DNA of 64,000 nucleotides, taken from Epiperipatus broadwayi (lineage: Eukaryota > Onychophora > Udeonychophora > Euonychophora > Peripatidae). Position numbers and translations under genes: made by a program. Of the stretch, positions 50,934-63,928 are shown one piece after another. Where the stretch lies: contig JAQFVV010006199.1 of assembly GCA_028023455.1 (NCBI GenBank), positions 122,001 to 186,000 of the forward strand, given 5' to 3'. The notes beneath the pieces are model-generated. The model saw nothing but the letters and a program-made list of their open reading frames with translations. It was not told the origin of the DNA and searched no databases. Within the stretch, counting starts at the first letter, position 1, and each line of letters opens with the position of its first letter.

Positions 50934-53184
50934 ATCTGAAAATCATTTTAGAAGATATATCTAATTTCTCAAATCCATTTATTACTGCTGTTTAAATCTT
51001 TAATCAACACTCCATCCTTTTTTTTTCTTTTCAAAATATACATTACATATAAAACATATAATTTGCAGTATTTAATTATATAATTATATCTAATTTCTCT
51101 TTGATGGCTAGTCTTCCAATTACTAGTGTTTAATTTTTAAAACAAATATGTGACACCCTAATTTCTTTGTCTATCAATTCTTTAGTTATAATTAATCATA
51201 GATTATCAAATCAAAAATTACTTGAAAGCATACTGAAGCTCCTTATATCATAAAGAATAATGCAGTTGCTATATTTAGTTTCAAATCAAAAGTATACATT
51301 AGAATTATTTTTGTGTTATATATAAAATTGTATTTTGTAATCAGTTTTATTATATTTATTTTAAATAAATTCTGTTTATGTTATTTTCTAAATATCTTTT
51401 ATACTTTATCACACTGCTAAATGAAATGATAATTATGGATGCTTTGTTACATTTTATTTTTTACTAGTGTTAAATATCGTTTATGTTTGTCACTTGTGTT
51501 TATTAATAAAGCTGTTGTCAGTATTATCCGCCATTGTATTGTTAAAGTTCTTCAACGATCATTTGTATTGTCAGTTAACATTGAAATAAATTGTCTTTCT
51601 AAAGAGTTTACTGTCAAAATGGTTTACACAGACTGTTGACATTTTCATAGTGTTATTACTATTTAAAAGATTTGATCTGTTTATTTTATTCGTTTTTTTT
51701 TAATATTATTATTATCGGTTAATGTATTTACAAATATTTAAACTTTTATGTGCTTTTCCTTCTGTAACATTTGTTTAAAAACATTAATATATGTTTACAA
51801 TCTTATATAGCATAACTGTTATTATTTAAATATTTTTTCTGCAGTTTATTTAACGAAGGATAGAAGCAAATCACTTTTCCTTTGTGGGTTGGTTTTTGTT
51901 TGTTATGTTAATCTGTTTATAAATGACATTAAGTAAATAAGCAAAATGAATAATGATCTAAATAACAATAAATGATTTAAAAGAAAAGGAATATTTGAAT
52001 TAAAAAAAAAAAATCAACGAATGATAAATGATTTGTGCCAGTTTAAATACACAAATTGAAAAAAAAAAAAAAGCTTATTGATATTATTAACATATCACCT
52101 GTCAAAGTGATTTAAAAAATGAAAAGATATTTTTCAACAAATTACTGTTGATTGTAATCAATTATATTCTTAAAACATACTATACTTTCAATTGTAAAAA
52201 AAAAAAAACTTTAGAGTTAACAAATAAGTTTTCGAACTTACAAAAATGTTATGTAATGTAAAAAAACACCAAAAGTGAGATGCTAAGATGAATTATATTA
52301 ATAGTGAAAGGAATAGCAAACCCCACTGATGACAAATCAACATAACACACTATTGCTTATGCAACTTGCCATAGTGTAATAAATTAAACATACATCATAA
52401 TGTTTTATGTATTTGATTAAATAAAATTACTCCATATTAATTATAAATGTCACACTGCTCATGTTGAAAAGAGTAAATTGGAATTTGAAATTTAGCAAGG
52501 GCTAAAACAACGTTAATTAGAATAAGAACAATATATTAACACAGACCTAATATTCAATCTATTTTTACAATTAGCATTAAAGTTAAATGAATGACAGCAT
52601 TATACTACAGAGGACAGGACAAAGACAATCAAGCAACAATCTTTGTTTTGTTTTTTGGGAGGGAGGCAATATTTTCTTTACAGCAAACTTATAATCATTC
52701 AGGACAGACAAACATGTCCACATATATCTGCTAATAAATAAAAAATACCTTCTTAAGAAATTAAGGTTTTAATTTACAATAAGTTTTTGTAATTAAAGTG
52801 AAAGGCTGAAACCTTCTCGCATGCGCATTTTAGAATTTAGTTTTTGTGTAAGATTTTAAAATACATTTTATTATTTTCATATAGGTGATTTGTGAAAGAA
52901 ATCACTATTAATACATTTATTTGTCATAAAAAGTATTGAAAATAATCGACATGGTAAATAATATTAATACACATCTTTTAGCTATTTTGTACGAGAAACT
53001 TGCAGTAACTAAAAAACATAATTCTAATAGTAGTAATTAATTAATTTTACAAACTAAAAAAGTAATGCATAAAATAAAAAAGTAATAATAAATGCATCAT
53101 AAAAGGTAAAAATAATTATGAATCTTTATATTAAAGGGTAACATCATCACCAATAACATAATGAATATATTCATAATAAATGAA
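50934..53184. other. AT-rich DNA; CpG-containing palindrome at 52818
   Basis: No gene is supported. CGCATGCGCA at 52818-52827 is close to the NRF-1 promoter consensus and contrasts with the CpG-poor surroundings, but nothing coding lies nearby, so it is not called as a promoter. Confidence 0.4.
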
Positions 53185-53190
53185 TATGGC

Positions 53191-53772
53191 TGCACTGTCT
53201 GCAAAATATTTTTTAATTGTATAATTAAAGTTATTTTGTATCTGTATAATATGAGCAGACAATACATTGTATTGTTTTTCCCTGGAAAGTAGATCATTCT
53301 AGAAAACTTATTGTTAAAAGAAATTGAATACAATTTATGTTAATTAGTGTAGCTAATAAAGAGATGAATTGGGAGCATCAAGAGGGAGAATAATTGTGGC
53401 TGGTCAAGAATCTAGCAGTATGAAAAGCAGTTGCAGAATCAAGTGCCATAAAATTCACAGTCAGTCAAGCAGATCAGAGAGTTGCCAAGTTGTAAATAAT
53501 CCATTTCTCAAAAGGAAGAAATGACAGTGCTGAAGTTAAAGCAGTATATGTAATTGTGAAAATTAAGAGTAAAGGAAATTCTTTTATAGTCTTTAAATTG
53601 TAAGTATTAATACCTCTAATGTTATGTGTCTCAACATTAAGGAATAATTATTGTCATTCTACTATTGCTTATTGTGATTTGTTTTATTCATTTTATTTAC
53701 AGTCTCAGCGAAGAGAAATAAACTTGCTGATACATGCCTAAGTTTTTGTGTTGATTTATTTATTTTCACTCA
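53191..53772 (+). repeat. 5' LTR
   Basis: Starts TGCACTGTCTGC and ends CACTCA by the chosen boundaries. Contains AATAAA at 53717-53722 (shared with the 3' LTR) followed by CTTGCTGA and TTTGTGTTGATTTATTTATT. No convincing tRNA primer-binding site follows. Confidence 0.75.
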
Positions 53773-54288
53773 ATCAGAAATAAAAATCTCCCCATGTACA
53801 CAGCAGATGACACCATGACAATTGTGCTTGTTTGCACAGTTTATGAAAAACCTGTGCAAACACAAAATGGACACAGTTGACAGTTCTAAAGTTGTGAATA
53901 TTAAGATGGCACAGTCAAAAAGCTTAAGAAGACCCTGTGTTCAAATGACAGTTATGTATGTTTTGTGGGAATAGTGAAACTTGAATGATGTAGTTCCTTG
54001 ACAGTCAATAAAAGTTGTATGAAGTTTACTACATATAATAATGGCAGTCCCTACCCATAATTATTGACAGTTCAATGTTAACAATCCTACCTCATGGAAT
54101 ATATGTCAAGCTCATGAACTGTTAAAAGTAGGTAAATAAAATAAAGGGAATAAAGTTAAAGTTTCAAATCTGTAGTTTTTTGTTGGTAGCAATGTTCTGC
54201 AAATAGAAAAACAATTGTGTGATCCTAAAATCCCTGACGACATACTGTATAAGGAATTAATAGAAATCTCAGTCTGTATTTTCAGCCA

Positions 54289-54550
54289 GTGGTTATGAAG
54301 AGAATACCTTGTTTACATTTTAGGTTGAGAAAGCAATTATCTCATAAACATTATCAACACTATAACCTGGTAACATTAATTAAACAATGTGAATTTATAT
54401 CTGATTAAGAATATATTTTTAGAACAACTGCTGTATGGGATGTTAGACACAACCTTAGAAAGTCTTTGTTAAATGAAATGGATTTAATATATAGATGGCA
54501 ATTGCAAAATGTATAGCATATCAAATAGCAACTGAAAATGCTTCAGAATT
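54289..54550 (+). pseudogene. gag (capsid) remnant of the LTR element
   Basis: A plus-strand frame with several stops reads HFRLRKQ, then LIKQCEF, then a LRKSLLNEMDL block. This order resembles the retrotransposon gag capsid region. It is non-functional and recognised by pattern only. Confidence 0.5.
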
Positions 54551-54979
54551 TCAAATAGTGGCAAATGACTGGAAAAATTTGACAAGTGTACATACAACTA
54601 AAATGGTTAAAACACAAGAAAAAAGTCCATGGAATGAACTAATATGTTGTTAATAAAATAAAAGCTAAACTACATCAGACTTTAAATCAATGAGAGGTGG
54701 AACTTATAGAAAGATAGAAATAAAGATGTTAAATGTTTCAGATAATGGATGAAATGGGTTCAGAGCTTTTGGAATTTATATTGCAAAAGTTGATTTACAA
54801 GAGTGTTGTCAATTGGAGTAGGGGTTTGGGCTAGTAAGCATAAAAGCAATACTGGTAAAGGAAATATAAAAATACAAATGGTAAAAACTTATAATCAATG
54901 TAAACCTATCCATGATTTACTGAAAAAAACTTGCAATTCATAGACAGAGGCTAAGAATCCATGGCATACAAACATCACA

Positions 54980-55126
54980 AAACTTCAGATTGGTGAAGCA
55001 GTATGGGGCAGAGATCTAATAAAAAAGATGAACCCAGGTACTGTAGTGAAAATTATATCTGAGGTTATAATATTGATTAAATTTGAAAATGGACTGCATA
55101 CCAGAAGACATCTATGTGAGCATTTC
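54980..55126 (+). pseudogene. integrase C-terminal (GPY/F-type) remnant
   Basis: 49 uninterrupted codons beginning KLQIGEAVWGRD, with NPGTVVKI in the middle and TRRHLCEHF at the end. This matches the SH3-like C-terminal module of Ty3/gypsy integrases (V-x-W, PG-x-V, RRH). It lies about 345 bp upstream of the 3' LTR, as expected for the end of pol. The catalytic core is absent. Confidence 0.7.
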
Positions 55127-55455
55127 TCTCATAAGTCAATTGTGTTAAACAAAAACCTATAGCAGACAATCCCAAATCAGAAACCATAATAAAGGTAGAG
55201 TGTGACAATACTATCTCAATTGTGCAAAATGAGAAACCACTCATTGAGCAGGACATAGACTGGTATCAGAGGGGACTAAAAATTTTGATATTTAATCAAT
55301 AGTGATCAATCATCAAGATCTGAAAAACAAACTAATGTAAATACAGGTAAAGATGAGAGAAGAAATGTATCTATTATTAGACATCAGAGGAATTGAAGAA
55401 AACCTAAAAAATTTAAGGGTTTCTATATAAATTAAACAAATATACTATTTTCTAG

Positions 55456-55470
55456 AGTGAAGGAGAGGTG
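55456..55470 (+). promoter_or_regulatory. polypurine tract of the LTR element
   Basis: GAGTGAAGGAGAGG directly precedes the 3' LTR, the position used to prime plus-strand DNA synthesis. Confidence 0.6.
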
Positions 55471-56143
55471 TGCAATGTCTGCAAACATATTTTTATTTAT
55501 GTAAATAAAGTTATCTTGGATATATATAATATGAGCGAATAGTATGTTGTATTGTTTTTTCCTGAAAAGTAGATCACTTTAGAAAAGTTATTGTTAAAAG
55601 AAATTAAATAGTAATTTATGTTAATTAACATAGATAGATAATAAAGAAATGAACTGAGAGTATTGAAGGGAAAAATAGTCAAGACTAGCCAAGAAACTAG
55701 CAGTATGAAAATCGAGGGTTCAGTCACAGAATCAAGTGCAGTAAAAGTGGCAGTCAGTCAAGTAGAGCAGAGAGTTGCCAAATTGAAATTAATGCATTTT
55801 TTGAAAGATAGAAATGATAGTGCTGAAGTTAAAGTAGTATATGTAATCGTGAAATGGTGAAAACTAAGAGTGAAGAAAACTCCTTTATAGATTTTAAATT
55901 TTAAGCATTAATAAACTCTAATTTTAACAAACTGTATAGATATATTGTCAGTGAATAAAAATAAAATATTTTCACACACAAACTTATTCTAATGTGTCCA
56001 ATGGTTAAGGGATAATTATGGTCATTATACTCTCCTTTTTGTTATTTGTTTTTTTCGTTTTATTTATAGTCTCAGCAAATAGAAATAAACTTGCTGACAC
56101 ATACCCAAGTCTTTGTGTTGATTTATTTATTTATTTTCACTGA
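55471..56143 (+). repeat. 3' LTR
   Basis: Starts TGCAATGTCTGC. Contains AATAAA at 56084-56089. Longer than the 5' LTR because of an extra segment near 55930-56000. The short ORF at 55663-55860 lies in the LTR and is not kept in the other LTR, so it is not called. Confidence 0.75.
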
Positions 56144-56154
56144 TATGGCTGATG

Positions 56155-56310
56155 CATGTTGATGTGCAGTCCATTCAAATTTGTTCATCATATGGTAATA
56201 ATCATATAGTAATAAAAGTAGCAATAAGTCAAATATATAAAGTGAACAAAAGGGAATTTAACTTGCTCAATTCCTTTGAAACCTTAAAAAGGAATCAAAT
56301 AATTTTTTAG
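56155..56310 (+). repeat. dispersed repeat R2, copy 1
   Basis: GTTGATG-G---TCCATTCA, ATATGGTAATAATCATATAG and AGTAGCAATAAGTC align with the copy at 61783-61940. Class unknown. It begins just after the LTR element. Confidence 0.5.
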
Positions 56311-58005
56311 TTAATATTTGTGTATATATATGCCTGTGTTTTTTAAATAAAAAAAAAGTTAATCAAAAATCTTCAAATTCAAATAATTATAATTCTAATA
56401 ACACACTTTTATCATTTTCTAATACAATATGATTTTTTAAATCTTAATTTGATCAGCCACATTGAGATCCAATAGTTTATTGGACAAAATTATAAAATGT
56501 CAAATATTTTTAAATACATATAGAAGAGCTTATTCTAAAATCCATCAATTTTGAAACTTATTTTTCAAAAATAAACACAAAGACAATAATTTCAAGTACA
56601 TTCATTACTCAAAACGTTGAATTGTTAAAAAAAATTATCTCTAATCATGTTTATCTATATGCTATATGAATATAAGGAAAAAAGATTCTATATTCAAATT
56701 TAAAGTAAACAAAATGAGAAAACAAAAAACTTTTAATGTATGATTATTTTTATGTAGTCAAAAAAGTAGTTTTTTTTTTTTTATTATAAAAAAGTTGAAT
56801 TGTTAAAAATTTCAATATACTAAGCTTTTTCTTAGTGCTTTATATAAAATCAGCCCATCTATTCAATAATTCTATCTTTATTATATCTTGCTTGTTTATA
56901 TTAATTTTAATTTAAAACTGTAAGAATAAATTAAAATATTTTCAACATCTGCTTAACTTAATTAAAAATATTTATGTCTGTACAAATAAAAAAATTAAAC
57001 ATTTATTTCAGTTTTTTACTTTTATTTTTTTAAAATTCTTATTGTTCTCACCCCATTACAATTTAGGATTTTATTATTTGTTTTTATTTTTTCCATCTGG
57101 TTTTATACAACCAATACCATCTGAACATCCAGAATAATTCACTATTGAAAATATAAAAATTATCTCATAAAAACATGTTTTACAAACTGTATATTTAACT
57201 TCCTTCTCTAAAGTAAATATGAAAAAATCACTTATTTAAAGTTCCATTTTTAAATATTTCATCAGATACATTAGCTGATTCTAACTTCTAAATTTCAACA
57301 AAAACAGCAATATATCCTTTAACACCCAGTTATTGTAATATCTTATACAAAATCTTAACAATTTTCTATCATTTTTCTTCATTTTTAAAAAGATTTATGT
57401 GAAGTTGTAATGTTACATTAAGATTCATATTAAAATAGAATTTAAAAAAAAAAAAACATTCTGATAAGCTAGAAAGTTTTAACCCTTTACAAACTAAGCA
57501 ACTTTTATTTCATAATAGATAAATTTGAAAATTAAATAAAGAGTCTATAATTATTTTCAGTAGTGTCTCTAAGGTCGGTCAACCGGGTATATGCATAGGA
57601 TACCGAAAGCTAGTGCCTTGAAAAAATTCATTAAACAGGAAATGCATTTCCCAATTTAAGTATAATCTTAAATTTTTTATTAATAATTCCGATACCCACT
57701 GCTCAGTCCAACGCAATGTGTTAACGCTTAAAGAAATAAAAAAACTATTCAAGATCCACACTGGCACAAGAAAGACTATCCAACCTAATGTTGCTTTCCA
57801 TAAAAAATAAATTATACGAAGATTTAAATTTAAGTTAGATAATAGATAAATATGCTGAAATTAAAGCAAGGAAAACAAAGATATAATTAATTTTGTTTTT
57901 CATTTATATTAATATTAATGTGTTATAAGTTAAGTATTATTATTTAGATAAGAATAAATGTTGTATATGTTCCTTTCTTGTATTAAAAATTAAATATTTG
58001 TCAAG
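56311..58005. other. AT-rich DNA without recognised gene
   Basis: Around 57570-57780 the sequence is less AT-rich and has a 62-codon minus-strand ORF (57579-57767), but no family could be recognised. Confidence 0.4.
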
Positions 58006-58069
58006 CATTGGTGGCCGAGTGGTTGTCCCAGGTTCACTTCCCAGCCGATGCTTTGACATATGAAAAAAA
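58006..58069 (+). mobile_element. tRNA-derived SINE-like copy, internally shortened
   Basis: TGGCCGAGTGGTT is a good box A (Ser/Leu-type). GGTTCACTTCC is box B-like but only ~9 bases further on, so the middle of the tRNA-like head has been deleted. GCTTTGACATATG and an A-run follow, the same tail as at 3.86 kb. Confidence 0.65.
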
Positions 58070-60398
58070 AAGTAAAGATTTTATTTATTTATTCACTTTT
58101 TTATTTACTGGGCGCTTCATTTCATATTTGTGTTCAGGGTCTTAAAATCCAAAGGTCAGTGATAATTATTTTATGATGAAGTCTCTAAATAAAAAACACG
58201 GTTATGATTTATTTAAATAAAATATGTCATTCTGTTGCAGTGTTGATCATATCATGATGTTTTGACATATTTTTATTTTTATTTTGACCAGATATTCATT
58301 AAAATAAATATTAAAACGTCTATTTTAACTTAATTTATTTTTATTTTAGGCATCCTCATTTCATTTTAATGAAATGCCAATTTGAATACTTTTTAAATGT
58401 TTCCATAGTTCATTGCCTAATAAATGTGTTCAGTATAGTTAAAACAATATTAAGATTTTAAAAACACTTAACACTTATTCTTTATCATCATTATCATCAT
58501 TTTTAGCTGTTACCAATCTGCTGCAGGATGAAGGTCTCTCCAAGCTCAACCTGTCTTCTCCAATTTCTACGATTTTTTTCTCTACATCACTTTAGCATAC
58601 TTCTTTATTTTATACATCCATTTCATATATGGTCACTTTCTAAGTTTTTTACAATCTCTTTGGAATTCCATTTAGGATTTCATCTGTTTATCTATTATCA
58701 TCTCTTCTAGCAACATGTCCAACCCAATTTCATTTCAGATTCTTAATTCTTCTTGCTACTTCTAACATGTATTTCTCCATACTTTGTTAAGTGTCCAAAT
58801 CTCAGATACATAAATAAGAACTGGTAAATAAATATCTTAAGAACCTTCCTTTTCAAACACATAGTCATATTTTTTTTAATAATGAGTTATTTCTATCAAA
58901 AGCACTCCAAACAAGTTTAATTCTATAATAACTGTCATCCATTATGTTTCTATCTGCAGTAATAATCAGACCAAGTATTTCTAGTTGTTAACTTTTTCTA
59001 ATTTATCACCATCAATCATTATTTTCTTCTTTTGAGAAATTTCATTGAACATTATTTAGTCTTTTTAACATCTATCTTTGAGTCCTACTTTTTTTACATT
59101 CATCTGATAACTCTTGTAACATTTCCTGAAGCTCTAAAGCATTATTTTTAAAAAATAAATATATCATGTTCAAAATCTAAATGACTTAAATAATCTCAAT
59201 TTACTTTTACTTTTTTAGTTTTCCATTTTAATCCACAAAATACTTCTTGCAAAACTGCTGCAGAAAGTTTTGAAGATATGGAATCACCCTGTCATACACT
59301 TTTCTCAATGTTAATCTTCCTAGTATAGTTATATAATCTAATTGTTGCATTTTTATAAATATTCTTCAAAATATGACAATATCCTGGATATACACCTTGA
59401 TAATTCAATGATTTAATCATTGAAGAAATGCTTATAAAATCAAATGTCTTTTCATAATTTATAAATCCATAGCATAATGACAAACTGATACTCATTGTTC
59501 TTTTCTATAACTTCTATCAATATTTGGATATAATCAACAGCACTAAAATCACTTTTAAATCTAGTTTTTTTTTTTTGTTTGATTAAAATCCAGAGTTAGC
59601 TGTAAACAAATTGTAATTATTTTGGTAAAAAATTTGTATAGAACTGATAAAAGAATGATAAGTCTGTAATTTCTATTATCTTCTTTATCACCATTTTAAA
59701 ATATTAATATTAATGCTGATGTTTCCCAATCATTTGGTACATCTTTGTCATTTAAACATTTAGTATATAACTTTGCCAAAAAAATTTCTATTTCTTCATC
59801 TACTTTTTTTAAGGTATTGATTATAATTGCATCATTATCTGAAGCTTTTTTCTTTTTCATAGATTTATTTGCATTTCTCACTTCTTCATTTTAAATCCTA
59901 GGAATATCAGAAATCTTGCAGATTAACAAACTGTTTTGCCTACAGAAAATGCAAAGGAGACATAATGAATTTATTTTTTATTAATTTTCATATGCATAAG
60001 GATAAAAAAACTTTTCTACTAATTATTACCTTTAGTAATGAGAGTAGTTCTAAAAGCTACTTTTCCTTGTTTTTTTTTTTTGCTATATAATTATTGATAG
60101 AACACTTCTATATATTTTATGATGCCATCTCTCTTTTTAGTAATAGTTTCATCTTTTTTTTCCTTTGGAGAAATAAGTTTCTTATCAATACCATGTTGTT
60201 GTTTTATACTCTAGAGACTTTTATTTTCTTCTCTAGCTTTCCTTGCTAGTTTGCAATTATAATTTATTATGTCATTATCAAACTTCTTTCACACCATTTT
60301 TACAAAATTCTAGATATTTACTCCTTAATGCATCATTTTTACATATTTTCATATTTCTTTTATATATATATGTTAAAATGAAGATTTGCACGGGTTAA

Positions 60399-60585
60399 AT
60401 ATATAAAATACATATTTTGCGGGTTCATCCATGTTAAAAACTTTTAATATCAATATACTGATGTTTCGACTTGGTCACACAAGCCATCCTCTGTGGATGG
60501 CTTGTGTGACCAAGTCGAAACATCAGTATATTGATATTAAAAGTTTTTAACACGGATGAACCCGCAAAATATGTATTTTATATAT
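60399..60585. mobile_element. near-perfect foldback element inside the RTE LINE
   Basis: Arms 60399-60489 and 60495-60585 (91 bp each) are complementary with one mismatch seen (CCATG against CCGTG), around a 5-base TCTGT loop. Arms contain TTGCGGGTTCATCC, GATGTTTCGACTTGGTCAC and ACAAGCCATCC. LINE linker homology continues on both sides, so it was inserted after the LINE. No second copy is in the window; no ORF. Class unknown. Confidence 0.85.
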
Positions 60586-60999
60586 ATATTGCCTTATCTC
60601 TGTAGAAATTTTACTAGTCAATTGCTGCTTTTTTTGTACCAGGTAGCTTTGTTGCAATTTTTAAAAGTGTATCAGTTATTTTCCTATTGATTCAAATCTG
60701 ATTCATGTTCAAAATCTATCATTATTTGAAAATGATTTGCAAGTTCTAATTTAAATTTATTGGAATGTTTCTGAAAATAAAAAATAGCAAGTGTGAATAC
60801 TGTTTTTTTAAAAATAATTTTAGCCTCTCTAGTTTTGCATTAATACATATCTTACATCTCATTAATTGATGATCATTTCTTGTGTTAAGAACATTACAGT
60901 CTTGAAATACACATTTTCTGTTAATCAAAATATAATCCAATTCTTCTGTATCTCCATTGGGATGCTTTTATGTTCATTTCTGTTTTAGAATTTTTCCAG

Positions 61000-61374
<375 letters not shown>

Positions 61375-61782
61375 TGCCATTTAATATTAGACCATTTTTC
61401 TTCCAGTTCTTGTAAGCTTCCTTCACTTAAAAGTGATCTGCAATTTTAAGTAACTAAAGAAAAGGTCATCATCAAATGTTAGCATGGGCCCACAAACAGA
61501 AGGTTTTTAGCATTCTCTGTCTTTGATTACAAACTGCTGCATTGGCTGGAAACTTTACAGTCGCCTGAGAATAAGGACCATTATTTAATTTTGTCCATCA
61601 TGAATACCTATTTAAAAAAAATTTTTAAAAGTTCATTCATACTACATTCATTCTGCTTCAAAAAAACACAACTGATATTTCAGTTAAAACCTATCAAGCA
61701 ACTAAGAAGAAAAGCTATGGTATTTCTTGATCTTAAATTCAGGAAGTAAAAATCCAATAAACTCTCCACACTGTTTAATGTG

Positions 61783-61940
61783 TGTTGATGAGTATCCCAT
61801 TCATGTTAGTATATTATATGGATAATCACATAGTAATAATAGTTGCAATGACAAAAGTGTATGGAGTGGATATTAAGAATCTGCTCTGCTTGATTACTGT
61901 AAAGTCTTAAAGTGTAATCAAAGAGCTTCTTTTCAATTAA
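61783..61940 (+). repeat. dispersed repeat R2, copy 2
   Basis: GTTGATGAGTATCCCATTCA, ATATGGATAATCACATAGTA and AGTTGCAATGAC align with 56155-56310. No ORF. Confidence 0.5.
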
Positions 61941-63655
61941 CAGCAAACTGCTTTCTGCAGACAAAAAATCCCAGTTGTTATATATATTGTAATAGACAGT
62001 TAGGACCTAATATATATCACCAGAGAGTGCTCTGGGCCTTTAGTCTAGAAAATTTATAATTTACTGATGAGGATACCAAGTACAAGATGCCTACCACAAT
62101 TGTACCATCACTCACCTATCTAAAATCACCTCGAGATTACAGAAAGCAGAGATTCTTAACAAAGTAACAATTGGCAGATTAGACAATAGTAATCAAAATA
62201 CTAGATAATTTTAACAATTAACAAAAAAATTTATTAATGATTCAATAACATATTATACAATTCAATGATTGGGTTTAAAACTAGAGTTATTTCAAACACA
62301 TATTGACTATTAATTAACTCTTTTAATAAGTATGTAGTTCATCTGCCAGCTGATAGTTTAAATATTACACTTCCCCATAAATTTTACTTTTAGTATTATT
62401 AATAATTCCTGAAGTTTACAAAGGCTTGACAATTTATTCAAATGTGTGCACCTATATATTTTTCATATTGGCAATACAAACAATGAATACTCAAGCAGTC
62501 ATCAATATATATGTGTAGTCACACATGCAGGGTATTAGTAAACAAAACTTGTATGCAATACATTGAATCCAACTACAAAAATAAACATAAAGAGTGTCAA
62601 TTAGTAGGCCTATTATTACCCTGCGAGAGAAAGCAAAAATATATACAAAATAATGAGAAGGAACGTCTCTTTACTCAGTGCAGTGTATAACAAACATGTC
62701 CATAAATATCTCAAGCAGGAATTCGTAAAAAGGCAAGTCACTTTACCTATCTATTAACATACCAATAACCACAAATATATCAAACAGGAATACCAAAACA
62801 TATAATAATAACTTCGCGTGGTATATAAATATCTAGGATCACTCTATACAATGCTCACCCACAAATGCATATCTATTTCTTTATTTTCAGATGTGTATGA
62901 CACAGAATAAACAAGAAAACTGTTAACAAATAATTTATAAAGGATGCACACATCCAAGTCAAGTATGCAGATAAACATGATTTTAAAAAAAATCTTTAGA
63001 AGATTATTAATGATTACATATAACAAACTATATAAGCAAATCTATCTCATTTAAAACGACTATTTTTTTTTTTTACAATCCAAATTTAAAACTTCTTACT
63101 AAAATTAGCATGGAATGTCATTAACAACAATCAGGGAAGTGTTTTTCTTTTAAATAAATCTATCTCAACTTTATGAAGGGAACAAACTTTAAATTTTTTT
63201 CAAAAAAAAAAAAATCTTTTATGAAAAAAATCAAAAGATTAAACTTTAAAACTAGATTTGAATTATCATCTATCAGACACATATTAATGTAATAATACAA
63301 AGAAATATAATAATACAAAAAAAGTTTATAAAACAGATCATGATATAAATATAAAATTAAATCCTTTAATCTATATATTACTGGCTGACTGGAAATGTAT
63401 TAATAAAGAGTTTATGAGGAAAGTTTTACCTTAAGTTTTTTTTCCCCCAAGATATAAGAACTTTATTTATATTATAATTTTGTTTTACATATGTTGATTC
63501 TCTGTCTTTACATCTTTACAGACCTGAGTTTTCACTATTATTATTTTAGTTTTGATCATTCTACCTCGCTTCCAGCACACTAAGTAAATTTTCTACAGGC
63601 TATATTTGTTGGGCTTCATGCCTTAACTTGGTCATTCATTGTAAACAGTTATTTA
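61941..63655. other. AT-rich DNA without recognised gene
   Basis: Weak internal repetition at 62.69-62.80 kb (CATGTCCATAAATATCTCAA / CCACAAATATATCAAACAG, each followed by GGAAT). No gene supported. Confidence 0.4.
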
Positions 63656-63928
63656 TTAAATGCCTTTCCTTTGCTCATAAGCAAGCACATCCACTGTAAG
63701 TTTATTTGCAAATAGCTCTCGCCATTTATAGTGACGTGGCTTCATTCTTATCAAGAGAATGAGCACTTCCTCCTGACCTAATGTATCCGATTTAGTTTCA
63801 TCAGCATTAACTGTATCCCAGAGAGTCCCTTCTATGAGAATTCTTCCTTTTAGATTGCACTTTAGATATTTTTGCCCAGTCTTCCATACGATATAGCTCA
63901 TATACTGGTGCTTTAGCTGTTCATAATT
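63656..63928 (-). pseudogene. coding-like ORF, possible CS/NudC-like domain fragment
   Basis: 90 open codons ending at TAA (63656-63658); the first ATG is at 63901, but the frame is open to 63928, where a stop precedes it. Base composition is clearly less AT-rich than its surroundings, with a reasonable codon mix. LKCNLKGRILIEGTLW followed by a V-x-A-D-E-T-like stretch and a K-W-R-E-L-F end resembles the central strands of CS domains in NudC-family chaperone-like proteins (pattern L-K-G-x-x-x-I-x-G-x-L-x-x-x-V-x-x-E-E). The usual W-x-Q-T start is not seen. An acceptor-like TTTCCAG lies upstream on the minus strand near 63957, but the frame between is closed. It could be a terminal exon, a processed pseudogene or an unrecognised repeat. 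Confidence 0.35.

Larger units (their letters stand above)
53185..56149 (+). mobile_element. decayed Ty3/gypsy-like LTR retrotransposon
   Basis: Two direct repeats (LTRs) of ~582 and ~673 bp flank ~1.7 kb of internal DNA. TATGGC occurs directly before the 5' LTR (53185-53190) and directly after the 3' LTR (56144-56149), a plausible target duplication. Internal DNA carries a gag remnant and the GPY/F-type C-terminal end of integrase, with a purine tract before the 3' LTR. Protease, reverse transcriptase and RNase H were not found, so a large internal deletion has occurred. LTRs differ by many substitutions and indels, so the insertion is old. Confidence 0.8.

Noticed and set aside
55663-55860. 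65-residue ORF (+)
   Set aside because: Lies inside the 3' LTR; the equivalent region of the 5' LTR is interrupted.
57579-57767. 62-residue ORF (-) in a less AT-rich patch
   Set aside because: No recognisable domain, splice context or second copy; could be an exon or decayed repeat but cannot be supported.
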